From SIG299 sp045593825 (GTDB taxonomy: Bacteria > Bacillota > Clostridia > Lachnospirales > Lachnospiraceae): 17,316 bases of DNA. The stretch spans positions 1 to 17,316 of the forward strand of contig JAZNXI010000066.1 in NCBI GenBank assembly GCA_045593825.1, given 5' to 3'. The position numbers were made by a program, and so were the translations under genes. The notes under the pieces were generated by a model. The model searched no databases, had not been told where the DNA came from, and was given only the letters and a program-made list of their open reading frames with translations. Below, piece after piece: positions 6,484 to 13,882 of this stretch (position 1 is its first letter; each line of letters starts with the position of its first letter).

Positions 6484-7300
6484 GCTGGTATTTCCCCCTT
6501 AAATAAAGATATTCATACAAAACATCATCAAACTGCTGATAGTGAAATTTAGAATACATCCGGCTGACATGCCACTGTTTTATATTTTCCGTATGCGGAT
6601 ACGGTAAATAAAATAAACGCTTGGAAAAATGCCGCACCACCGTATGCTTATGTAAAAACTTTTGGTCATTGAACCGCTGCGGTAACATTTTCTTTCGTGT
6701 CGTGCTTCGGTAAATTGCACTCTGGTCTGCAAACATCAGCTTTTTTGTTTTTATCAGTGCCCTGGATTTTTCGAATAAGCCGGTCCGTTTTGCTTCCTTC
6801 ATGTTAAATAAAAGAACACCTGCGTTGATATAGTTTGGATGAATGAAAAACTTTCCGTAATGTTCTCTGGCAGCTGCATATTCATACCCTTCCACATCGG
6901 TTTCATATAACAGGGTTATATCCCTATTAAACAAAACATCTACGTCCAAGTACAAAATTTTATCCGGAATTTCCGGAATCAAGTCCATAAATAAACGAAG
7001 TAACGTATATGGTGAACAATAACACTGTTCGTTTGGAGAATGAGCAAATTCTCTCTCATAAATATCAGTTACATCCAGCTTAATTATTTTGTTCTCCGGA
7101 TGATATTCCTTTACTACTTTGTCTAAAAAGGCGATTTTACTGTCTTTAATTGGAATATATTCCGGCTTTATTCTGGATACGTCCATGGTCAGCACATACA
7201 CAGTAAAAGGTTCCTTAGACACCGTCCGCTTTAAAACAGACAGCATACAGCTTAATATTCCGTCAAACACACCGTCATTTCCTGCAAATAAAATATTCAC
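6449..7300 (-). CDS. Family 8 glycosyltransferase
   Basis: This 283-residue single-domain glycosyltransferase belongs to family GT8, retaining enzymes that use nucleotide sugars such as UDP-glucose or UDP-galactose with a metal ion. It shows the N-terminal NILFAGNDG strand-loop, the DxD motif D119-V120-D121 in ILYLDVDVLF, INAGVLLFN at 158-166, ADQSA at 191-195 and a C-terminal W243-H244 that corresponds to the KPWH region of the fused paralogue. The start codon is GTG at 7300. An AAGGAG site precedes it by 9 bases and lies inside the last codons of the acyltransferase gene, whose stop codon is directly adjacent, so translation is probably coupled. Members of GT8 in Firmicutes act in envelope polysaccharide or glycolipid assembly. 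The acyltransferase neighbours favour a glycolipid here, which is inference. Confidence 0.9.
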   Translation of the reverse strand: MNILFAGNDGVFDGILSCMLSVLKRTVSKEPFTVYVLTMDVSRIKPEYIPIKDSKIAFLDKVVKEYHPENKIIKLDVTDIYEREFAHSPNEQCYCSPYTLLRLFMDLIPEIPDKILYLDVDVLFNRDITLLYETDVEGYEYAAAREHYGKFFIHPNYINAGVLLFNMKEAKRTGLFEKSRALIKTKKLMFADQSAIYRSTTRKKMLPQRFNDQKFLHKHTVVRHFSKRLFYLPYPHTENIKQWHVSRMYSKFHYQQFDDVLYEYLYLRGKYQHEWEIEASKEA

Positions 7301-8089
7301 TTATTTCATCTCCTTTTTAACATATCGCACAAGTTCCACTGTATTGCGTTTACTGTTTTCTTTCATGGAAGAAATAACTAAAGAGTGAAGGCTTTGCTTC
7401 TGCTCTCTTATACTTCCTTTGCCATCCGGATAAAAAGGTCCTTCCATATAGGTTATTATCTTGGGCGACTTTCCAAACCGTTTTTTATGATAAGTATTGG
7501 TAAAAGTAAAAACCGGCACCTGATACTGTATCGGATAGCGTAAGGAACTATCTTTAAAATTACGGATTCCCGTATAATACGGCCAAATATGTGCCTCCGG
7601 ATAAATTGCAAGCCCTTCTTTTTTCTGCATTACCTTATCCATTGCTTTTTGAAAATTCTTCAAAGCATGCTTATCATCCGGCAATGGAATTGCTCCCAGA
7701 CAAGGAGTAATCTTTCCAAGAACCGGCATAGAAACATTATCCGGGTGGACAATAACACTTGCCGCTGTCGGGAACATAAGCACAGTAGGCATCACTGCAT
7801 CCGCAATGGGATTGGTATGATTACCATACAAAAAGAAACCGGTACCTTTGGCTTTTTTTAAGCAGTTCCGGTTTACTATTCTATGATGATATTTTATTTT
7901 TAAATATAAAAAAGCCAACGGCGTAACTAAAAGGCGATACAGAAAAAAACGTCCGGTTTTACGCAGTATTCCGCCATCATAGTCATAACCTCCATCAATT
8001 TTCCTTGGTGTTATTTTGGCTGTAGAAAACTCATCTTCCAATTCATTTTCATAATATACTACCGGAACTTCCCGTTGGTTCTGCTTCAT
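7301..8089 (-). CDS. PlsC-like lysophospholipid acyltransferase family protein
   Basis: This 262-residue protein resembles 1-acyl-glycerol-3-phosphate acyltransferases, which move an acyl group from acyl-ACP or acyl-CoA to a hydroxyl on a lipid. A hydrophobic segment (48-64) precedes the catalytic region. The catalytic block reads N90-H91-TNPIA-D97, so five residues rather than the usual four separate His and Asp. GAIPLP (132-137) matches the acceptor-binding block but lacks the usual Arg, and YPEAHIWP (163-170) replaces the YPEG block. These changes suggest a divergent subfamily with a different acceptor rather than the housekeeping PlsC. The ATG at 8089 overlaps the TGA of the TetR gene (ATGA), a classic coupling arrangement. 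A GT8 gene follows immediately, and a second acyltransferase domain occurs two genes later. Confidence 0.88.
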   Translation of the reverse strand: MKQNQREVPVVYYENELEDEFSTAKITPRKIDGGYDYDGGILRKTGRFFLYRLLVTPLAFLYLKIKYHHRIVNRNCLKKAKGTGFFLYGNHTNPIADAVMPTVLMFPTAASVIVHPDNVSMPVLGKITPCLGAIPLPDDKHALKNFQKAMDKVMQKKEGLAIYPEAHIWPYYTGIRNFKDSSLRYPIQYQVPVFTFTNTYHKKRFGKSPKIITYMEGPFYPDGKGSIREQKQSLHSLVISSMKENSKRNTVELVRYVKKEMK

Positions 8090-8649
8090 TTTTCCTCAGT
8101 CCTTTGCTTTTCTTCAAGTTCTCCGTACTTTACCGTGATATATTTTATGCATTCTTCCATCTGCTCCATAAATTCTGCCGGAGTCATGGTGGTATATTCT
8201 GTAATCCACCGTTGGAAGGTCATAATAATAGCATCTACAAAGAAATTAATTTGGAATTCCTTTATCAAGGATATCCCAATAATATCATCCAGCTGGCTGG
8301 AAAAAATCAGATACAACAGTTCCCTGAAATGGTCGGAAAAAGAATTTTGCCCCTCAATACATAATGCTTTACGGTAAAAACTGCGGTTTTCGTAAAAGTA
8401 TGCGCAAATATCCTTTAATACTTCGTCTGTACACCCGTAATTTTTTTTACGTGCAACAGCAATAAACTCTGTATCAAATATCCAATTTACCAAATCATAC
8501 TTATCCTTAAAATGATAGTAAAAGCTTTTCCGGTTCATTTCGCATCGCTCACAAATATCTGCAATGCTGATTTTTTCAAAGGCTTTTTCGTCCATTAAAC
8601 TTTTTAAGGATGTTGCTAATGCTTTTTTTGTTATATTCGAGTCAGCCAA
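8086..8649 (-). CDS. TetR/AcrR-family transcriptional regulator
   Basis: This 187-residue protein has a TetR-type DNA-binding domain at 5-55, with a helix-turn-helix at about 28-47 (ISIADICERCEMNRKSFYYHF). The larger helical C-terminal half would sense a ligand or partner. The C-terminal type resembles the DhaS-like/TetR_C_33 group, judged by eye. The start codon is TTG at 8649, with a GGAGG site 9 bases upstream; no ATG with a ribosome binding site is available nearby. It is the first gene of the five-gene lipid operon and overlaps the next gene by 4 bases, so it probably controls its own operon. It is the best candidate to bind the four shared dyads. TetR proteins are usually repressors, but the dyads lie upstream of the predicted -35 boxes, so activation is also possible. 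Confidence 0.9.
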   Translation of the reverse strand: MADSNITKKALATSLKSLMDEKAFEKISIADICERCEMNRKSFYYHFKDKYDLVNWIFDTEFIAVARKKNYGCTDEVLKDICAYFYENRSFYRKALCIEGQNSFSDHFRELLYLIFSSQLDDIIGISLIKEFQINFFVDAIIMTFQRWITEYTTMTPAEFMEQMEECIKYITVKYGELEEKQRTEEK

Positions 8650-8684
8650 GCCCCGCTACCTCCTGCTTACCGTTTCCAAAAGTC

Positions 8685-8706
8685 TTATTATAAAATTTTA
8701 TAATAA
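8685..8706. repeat. Perfect 22-bp AT palindrome in the tetR promoter
   Basis: TTATTATAAAA (8685-8695) is followed at once by its exact reverse complement (8696-8706). It covers the predicted -10 of the tetR operon. It might be an operator for a repressor, but a sequence made only of A and T in an AT-rich promoter can be palindromic by chance. No second copy was seen. Confidence 0.5.
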
Positions 8707-8723
8707 AATAAGATTATCATCAA
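8695..8723 (-). promoter_or_regulatory. Predicted promoter of the tetR-acyltransferase-glycosyltransferase operon
   Basis: On the minus strand TTGATG (8723-8718), a 17-base spacer, then TAAAAT (8700-8695). The start point would be near 8688, leaving a short leader to the TTG start at 8649. An alternative -10, GATAAT at 8718-8713, would sit 26 bases from the GTCC of dyad C, closer to the layout at the other three promoters, but its -35 is poor. Confidence 0.45.
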
Positions 8724-8742
8724 GAAAATTGCAAGAATTCCT

Positions 8743-8768
8743 TTGGACAATTTCGACCTTTTGTCCAA
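8743..8768. promoter_or_regulatory. Shared 26-bp dyad, copy C (faces the tetR operon)
   Basis: This reads TTGGACA-N12-TGTCCAA. It is the most perfect copy, with 8-bp arms TTGGACAA/TTGTCCAA around a 10-base centre. It lies between the divergent tetR and ATPase promoters, 57 bp from copy D. Copies A and B are 59 bp apart. Confidence 0.65.
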
Positions 8769-8799
8769 AAATGTAACAAATTTTAAAAACGTGCAAAAT

Positions 8800-8825
8800 T
8801 GCGACATCCGTTTTTTTTCGTCCAA
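8800..8825. promoter_or_regulatory. Shared 26-bp dyad, copy D (faces the P-type ATPase operon)
   Basis: This reads TGCGACA-N12-CGTCCAA and keeps the exact GACA-N13-GTCC spacing, with a T-rich centre. Its last base is the first base of the predicted -35 at 8825, and 24 bases lie between GTCC and the -10, the same figure as for copy B. Confidence 0.55.
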
Positions 8826-8853
8826 TGAAAGTTTGTTTAATTTCATCTATACT
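8825..8853 (+). promoter_or_regulatory. Predicted promoter of the P-type ATPase-cardiolipin synthase operon
   Basis: ATGAAA (8825-8830), a 17-base spacer, then TATACT (8848-8853). The -35 is weak. Another reading is TTGTTT (8833-8838) with TTTTAT 17 bases on. The first is preferred because its position relative to dyad D repeats the layout at the 2740 gene. Confidence 0.45.
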
Positions 8854-8886
8854 GATTTTATATCATAAAAAAGGAGGATATCGGAC

Positions 8887-11502
8887 TTGATATACCACAG
8901 TCATCCCATTGGAGAAGTTTTTAAGGATCTGGACACAGATGCCGAATACGGTCTGAGCATTTCAGATGCCGAGCTTATTTTAGCAATGCACGGTGAAAAT
9001 AAGCTTAGTGAAAAAAAGAAAAAAACAACGTTACAACGTTTTCTTGACCAATTCAAGGACGTAATGATTCTGATTCTCTTAGCTGCTGCAGCAATTTCTT
9101 TTGTTATTGCCTGTGTAGAAGGAAATCCGAAAGAATTTTTTGAACCCATACTAATACTTCTCATTGTAATATTGAATGCAATTATGGGTGTCATGCAGGA
9201 AAGTAAAGCAGAAAAAGCCCTGGATGCCTTAAAAAACATGTCTGCACCCCATGCAAGAGTAATCCGTGATGGAGAAGAGGCCACTATTGAAGCCAGCAAA
9301 CTGGTTCCCGGTGATATTATCCGCCTGGAAGCCGGTGATTTCGTTCCTGCCGATGCACGCCTGATTCGAAGTGTAAGTTTAAAGTGTGAAGAGTCTGCAC
9401 TAACCGGCGAATCCGTTCCATCCGAAAAGGATGCCACTGTTCTCGTTGACTCCAATGCACCATTAGGAGACCGCAATAACATGGTTTTTTCCGGTTGCAG
9501 CATTACTTACGGCACCGCTCTGGCAGTTGTTACTGCCACCGGAATGGATACAGAAATGGGTAAAATCGCCAATCTGTTGGACAGTGAAGAAGAAGGTCAG
9601 ACTCCGTTGCAGGAAAAACTTTCCCAACTTGGTAAATACCTTGGAATTGTTGCCATTGCCGCCTGCGCCATTATTTTTGTAGTTGGTCTTGCAAACGGTA
9701 TTCCTGCCCTGGAAATCTTTATGACAGCCGTTTCCCTGGCAGTATCTGCTATTCCTGAAGGTCTTCCTGCTATAGTAACCATTGTTCTCTCCATCGGTGT
9801 ACAGCGCATGGTAAGTAAAAACGCTATTATCCGCCGGTTACCGGCTGTAGAAACTCTGGGCGGTGCCTCCGTCATATGTTCCGACAAAACCGGTACTCTC
9901 ACCCAGAACCGCATGACCCTGGTAAAAGCTTATTGCGATGGTGAAACCGAACCCGAATCCATTGATAATAACAACTCTAATAAAGTAAAACAACTTCTTC
10001 GTTACGGCGCTTTATGCTGTGATGGCACTGTTGTTTTTCACGGAACCGAAGAACAGCACATTGGCGACCCAACAGAAACCGCCATTGTACTGGCTGCCCA
10101 TAAAAACGGTATGCCGAAGGATAATCTGAACAGAAAATATCCTCGTTTGGCAGAACTTCCGTTTGATTCCGACCGGAAATTAATGACTACGGTACATACC
10201 ATTGACGGAAAACTCATTGCTATTGTAAAGGGAGCTTTTGATGTTATGATGTCCCGCTGTATCAGCGGTGATTTGGAAAAAGCGCAGAAAATCAATGCAG
10301 AAATGAGTTCCCAAGCACTTCGTGTGATTGCTATTGCATATAAAGAGCTGGACAGACTTCCTGAAAGTATTACTTCGGAGGAAATGGAAAAAGATTTAAT
10401 CTTCCTTGGTATGGTAGGCATGATTGACCCTCCTCGTCCGGAAGCTAAGGTTGCGGTAGCTACCTGCCGTCAGGCCGGAATCAAACCGGTAATGATTACC
10501 GGTGACCACGTAATTACTGCTTCTGCTATTGCAAAAGAACTTGGTATTCTGGAGGAAAAAGATGCTGCTATTACCGGTGCAGACCTGGATGCAATGACCG
10601 ATGCGGAATTAGACAGTAAAATTGAAAACATTGCCGTTTACGCCCGGGTTTCTCCTGAAAATAAAATCCGCATCGTAAAAGCATGGCAGCGCAAAAACCA
10701 GGTGGTTGCCATGACCGGCGATGGTGTTAATGACGCACCGGCTTTAAAGGCTGCCGATATTGGATGTGCCATGGGTATTACAGGCACCGATGTAGCTAAA
10801 GGTGCTGCAGATATGACACTTACCGATGATAATTTTGCTACCATCGTGGATGCAGTCCGGGAAGGCCGCGGTATATATGCCAACATAAAAAAAGTAGTCG
10901 GTTTTCTTCTCGGAACAAATATCGGCGAAGTAATTACCGTCTTCGTTGCAATGTTGCTTTGGCATAAATCTCCGCTTCTTTCCATGCAATTACTTTGGAT
11001 TAACCTGGTTACCGACAGTCTTCCGGCCATTGCCCTTGGCATGGAAGCGGTGGAATCCGACATTATGAACCGGAATCCTAAACCAAAGGATGAAGGCTTG
11101 TTTGCCCACGGATACGGAATCCAAATTATTTTGCAGGGAATTATGTTTGGTGCTATTTCCTTACTTGCTTTCCGGATTGGGGAGCAGGCTACCGGCACCG
11201 ATGCAGGCGGTCAAACTCTTGCCTTTATGGTACTGGCATTATCCCAGGTAGTTCAGGCCTTTAATATGCGTTCGGAACACTCTTTATTTAAAATTGGTGT
11301 CTTCTCAAACCGTAATTTGAATTTAGCTGCCCTGGCTTCTGTTTTACTGGTTTGCCTGGTACTGTTCACACCTTTATCCGGAATCTTTGGTTTAACAACA
11401 CTTACTGCTGACCTTTATTTCAAAGGCATCGGACTGATTTTAGTTCCGCTTTTGGTTATGGAGCTCTTTAAATTAATCGGAGTAATCCGTCACCGTCACT
11501 AA
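8887..11502 (+). CDS. Calcium-type cation-translocating P-type ATPase (P2 class)
   Basis: This complete 871-residue P-type ATPase pumps cations out of the cytoplasm using ATP. The order is: N-terminal cation ATPase domain (about 5-75), actuator with TGES 173-176, M4 with PEGLP 290-294, phosphorylation loop DKTGTLT with D333, nucleotide-binding KGA 448-450, TGD 538-540, hinge GDGVND 611-616, then M5-M10. By eye-alignment to SERCA, the Ca2+ ligands in M4 (E291 in PEGLP), M5 (N678, E681) and M6 (N706, D710 in NLVTD) are kept. The M8 glutamate E908 is replaced by Q787, as in plasma-membrane pumps that move one Ca2+. Ca2+ is therefore the likely substrate, with Mn2+ possible. The start is TTG at 8887, 9 bases after AGGAGG. 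The cardiolipin synthase gene follows after 16 bases. Confidence 0.93.
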   Translation: MIYHSHPIGEVFKDLDTDAEYGLSISDAELILAMHGENKLSEKKKKTTLQRFLDQFKDVMILILLAAAAISFVIACVEGNPKEFFEPILILLIVILNAIMGVMQESKAEKALDALKNMSAPHARVIRDGEEATIEASKLVPGDIIRLEAGDFVPADARLIRSVSLKCEESALTGESVPSEKDATVLVDSNAPLGDRNNMVFSGCSITYGTALAVVTATGMDTEMGKIANLLDSEEEGQTPLQEKLSQLGKYLGIVAIAACAIIFVVGLANGIPALEIFMTAVSLAVSAIPEGLPAIVTIVLSIGVQRMVSKNAIIRRLPAVETLGGASVICSDKTGTLTQNRMTLVKAYCDGETEPESIDNNNSNKVKQLLRYGALCCDGTVVFHGTEEQHIGDPTETAIVLAAHKNGMPKDNLNRKYPRLAELPFDSDRKLMTTVHTIDGKLIAIVKGAFDVMMSRCISGDLEKAQKINAEMSSQALRVIAIAYKELDRLPESITSEEMEKDLIFLGMVGMIDPPRPEAKVAVATCRQAGIKPVMITGDHVITASAIAKELGILEEKDAAITGADLDAMTDAELDSKIENIAVYARVSPENKIRIVKAWQRKNQVVAMTGDGVNDAPALKAADIGCAMGITGTDVAKGAADMTLTDDNFATIVDAVREGRGIYANIKKVVGFLLGTNIGEVITVFVAMLLWHKSPLLSMQLLWINLVTDSLPAIALGMEAVESDIMNRNPKPKDEGLFAHGYGIQIILQGIMFGAISLLAFRIGEQATGTDAGGQTLAFMVLALSQVVQAFNMRSEHSLFKIGVFSNRNLNLAALASVLLVCLVLFTPLSGIFGLTTLTADLYFKGIGLILVPLLVMELFKLIGVIRHRH

Positions 11503-11518
11503 AGAAAGGATACTCTCC

Positions 11519-13066
11519 ATGAAAAAAGCATTTAGTACAAAATGGTTTCGACAGTTATTCCGCCGACGTGTTCTGATTATACTGATGCTTTTACTGCAAA
11601 TCGGCTTCCTTGCTTATCTTGTTATAAGCGGAAGCCGGTTTTCCCAGGGGTTCGGCCGGTTGTTCACCATAATCAGCCTTTTTGCAGCACTTTACATTAT
11701 CTCTAAACGTGATAAAGGTGCCTATAAACTCACCTGGGTCTTTTTGATTTTACTGTTTCCGTTATTTGGAGGTCTGCTCTATTTATTATTTAATTTTCAA
11801 ACCTCCACAAAACGTTTTTCTGAGAAAATGAGTTTAGTTAAGGAAACAACGGCACCACTCTATTTTCTTCCCCAACACAGCTATCAAAAAGCCATGGCTG
11901 AAATTCCGGAGCATTTTCCGCAAATCAGATATTTACAGGAATTCGCCGGTTTCCCTGTGTACACAAATACTTCCACTAAGTTCTACTCACCCGGTGAAGT
12001 ATTATTTCAAGCAATGAAGAAAGAGCTAAATAAAGCAGAACATTATATTTTTCTGGAATATTTTATTGTTGAAGAAGGAACCATGTGGAATGAAATTTTG
12101 GAAATTCTGATACAAAAAGTACAAGAAGGAGTTAAAGTACGTCTGATTTATGATGATTTAGGATGTTTTCTTCTTTTACCTAAAAATTATCGTGAGAAGC
12201 TTCAAAAACTTGGCATTGAATGTGCGGTATTTAATCCTTTCCGCCCCTTTCTGACGGTAAAACAGAACAACCGTGACCACCGGAAAATTACTGTCATAGA
12301 CGGAAAAGTTGCATTTACCGGAGGCATTAATCTTGCTGACGAATATATAAACGTGAAAGTCAAACACGGGCACTGGAAAGATGCTGCCATTAAACTGGAA
12401 GGTAATGCGGCTTGGAGTTTCACCTTGATTTTCCTTGAAATGTGGTCATATTGTAAAAAGATTAATGAAGATTTTTCTTTGTATTATCCTTGGAAAGACT
12501 GCACCTGCTCCATACCGGATGATGGCTATGTACAGCCATATGCAGACAGTCCTTTGGACTCTGACAACGTGGGTGAACATGTATATTTACAAATAATAAA
12601 CAAAGCGACTGACTATGTATATATTTATACTCCCTACTTAATCATTGACGACAGCATGATATCCGCACTTACATTAGCAGCAAAAAGCGGTGTTGATGTC
12701 CGGATAATAACACCCCACATATGGGACAAACGCATCGTGCATATGACCACCCGCTCCTATTATCGGGAACTGATTCTCTCCGGAGTAAAAATATACGAAT
12801 ACTCCAAAGGCTTTCTTCATACCAAAGCCTTTGTATCCGATGATACTACTGCCACCGTCGGAACTACCAATCTCGATTTCCGTAGTTTATATTTGCATTT
12901 TGAATGTGGTACCTGGTTATATGGAAGTACCGCTGTTATGGAAATAAAACGTGATTTTCTGGATACATTGCAGGAATGTCAGGAAATAACCCTCAAAGAC
13001 TGTAGCAAGCATGTAGCAGGAAGACTTATTCAGGACATTTTACGATTATTTGCTCCTTTAATGTAA
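11519..13066 (+). CDS. cls: Cardiolipin synthase
   Basis: This 515-residue phospholipase-D superfamily enzyme makes cardiolipin from two phosphatidylglycerol molecules. Three N-terminal hydrophobic segments (about 18-36, 47-62 and 72-92) anchor it in the membrane. Both catalytic HKD motifs are intact: H254-x-K256-x4-D261, followed by GGIN, and H434-x-K436-x4-D441, followed by GTTNLDFRS. The length is usual for bacterial ClsA-type enzymes. The ATG follows an AAAGGA site and lies 16 bases after the ATPase stop, with no terminator between, so the two are one operon. Pairing a membrane lipid enzyme with an ion pump, next to a divergent glycolipid-type operon, supports a common envelope programme. 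The operon ends at the hairpin 13067-13111. Confidence 0.93.
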   Translation: MKKAFSTKWFRQLFRRRVLIILMLLLQIGFLAYLVISGSRFSQGFGRLFTIISLFAALYIISKRDKGAYKLTWVFLILLFPLFGGLLYLLFNFQTSTKRFSEKMSLVKETTAPLYFLPQHSYQKAMAEIPEHFPQIRYLQEFAGFPVYTNTSTKFYSPGEVLFQAMKKELNKAEHYIFLEYFIVEEGTMWNEILEILIQKVQEGVKVRLIYDDLGCFLLLPKNYREKLQKLGIECAVFNPFRPFLTVKQNNRDHRKITVIDGKVAFTGGINLADEYINVKVKHGHWKDAAIKLEGNAAWSFTLIFLEMWSYCKKINEDFSLYYPWKDCTCSIPDDGYVQPYADSPLDSDNVGEHVYLQIINKATDYVYIYTPYLIIDDSMISALTLAAKSGVDVRIITPHIWDKRIVHMTTRSYYRELILSGVKIYEYSKGFLHTKAFVSDDTTATVGTTNLDFRSLYLHFECGTWLYGSTAVMEIKRDFLDTLQECQEITLKDCSKHVAGRLIQDILRLFAPLM

Positions 13067-13111
13067 AAGAAGCAGAGAGACCGCAACTATTTGCTGTCTT
13101 TTCTGCTTCTT
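13067..13111. terminator. Bidirectional terminator between convergent operons
   Basis: AAGAAGCAGA (from 13067) pairs with TCTGCTTCTT (to 13111), with a further GAC/GTC pairing inside the stem and an A/T-rich flank on each side. It separates the cardiolipin synthase gene on the plus strand from the LytTR regulator gene on the minus strand (stop at 13115). Confidence 0.8.
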
Positions 13112-13114
13112 TTA

Positions 13115-13882
13115 TTACTCATACAACTGCTTTACTTCTTCATACTTTTGGGATGTCATCAATGCAGTAGCGCTTGTGCCCTTTAGCTTCACGGTATAAG
13201 TCCATCGGCCGTACACCTCAATTTGGGATATCATGGATAAGTTGATGATGTAGGACTTATGGCAACGCATAAATTCAGCCGGGTCCAATTTTTCCTCAAT
13301 ACTGCCAAGAGATGCCGAGGTATAAAACTCGCCATCCTTCGTGGTAATAATAGTTTCACCATCCAGACGCTCCACCATGATGATATCCTTCTTGTCAAGG
13401 AAAGTCATCTGCTCCTTGCCTTTTATCATCAGCTTATCTTTGTGCTGTTCGGCAGCATTCAGTACTTTATCCTGTGCCGCTTCTTCTGTTGCCATAAGGC
13501 TTTCGCTTTCCTTATTGCTGCCTTGCATCCCCTTAATTCTTGTAAGAGTTTTTATCACTCTTTCCAGATTAAACGGTTTTACAAGATAATCAAAAGCATA
13601 GATTTCAAAGGCATTTGCCATGAACTCACTATGGGCCGTAGCAAAAATAATCTTGGTCTTCGGTTCCAGCTCTGTGATGGTTTTGGCACAGTCCATGCCG
13701 CTCTCGCCGCCTAAGTCGATGTCCATGAACACCACTTCCGGGCGGTATTTCACAAATGCGGTAATACCGCCTGCGAAATCTCCGCAGGCGGCTACCACTG
13801 TAAAACCGTCTTGTTTATCAATCATTTTTCCGAGGATTTTACGGATTTCCGGTTCATCCTCTACAATCATTACTTTTATCAT
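13115..13882 (-). CDS. LytTR-family response regulator
   Basis: This 255-residue two-component regulator has a receiver domain at 1-118: acidic pocket E8-D9, phosphoacceptor D54 in VVFMDIDLGGESG, T82, and K102 in LVKPF. A linker (119-147) follows. A LytTR DNA-binding domain covers 148-253 and includes IMVERLDGETIITT, FMRCHKSYIINLSMI and the C-terminal strand region. LytTR domains bind pairs of short direct repeats about two helical turns apart. The gene starts directly after the floA stop (TAA then ATG), with an AGGGCG site inside floA. Its likely partner is the sensor kinase at 15338-16069, separated from it by nfeD and floA in the same operon. Family members often control envelope, competence or signalling genes; the target here is not known, but see the repeat pair near 16109-16139. 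Confidence 0.92.
   Translation of the reverse strand: MIKVMIVEDEPEIRKILGKMIDKQDGFTVVAACGDFAGGITAFVKYRPEVVFMDIDLGGESGMDCAKTITELEPKTKIIFATAHSEFMANAFEIYAFDYLVKPFNLERVIKTLTRIKGMQGSNKESESLMATEEAAQDKVLNAAEQHKDKLMIKGKEQMTFLDKKDIIMVERLDGETIITTKDGEFYTSASLGSIEEKLDPAEFMRCHKSYIINLSMISQIEVYGRWTYTVKLKGTSATALMTSQKYEEVKQLYE

Noticed and set aside
8901..11198. Several long minus-strand frames (up to 200 residues) within the P-type ATPase gene
   Set aside because: They are shadows of a fully conserved ATPase coding region; their translations are low-complexity, Ser/Ile/Arg-rich and lack family motifs.
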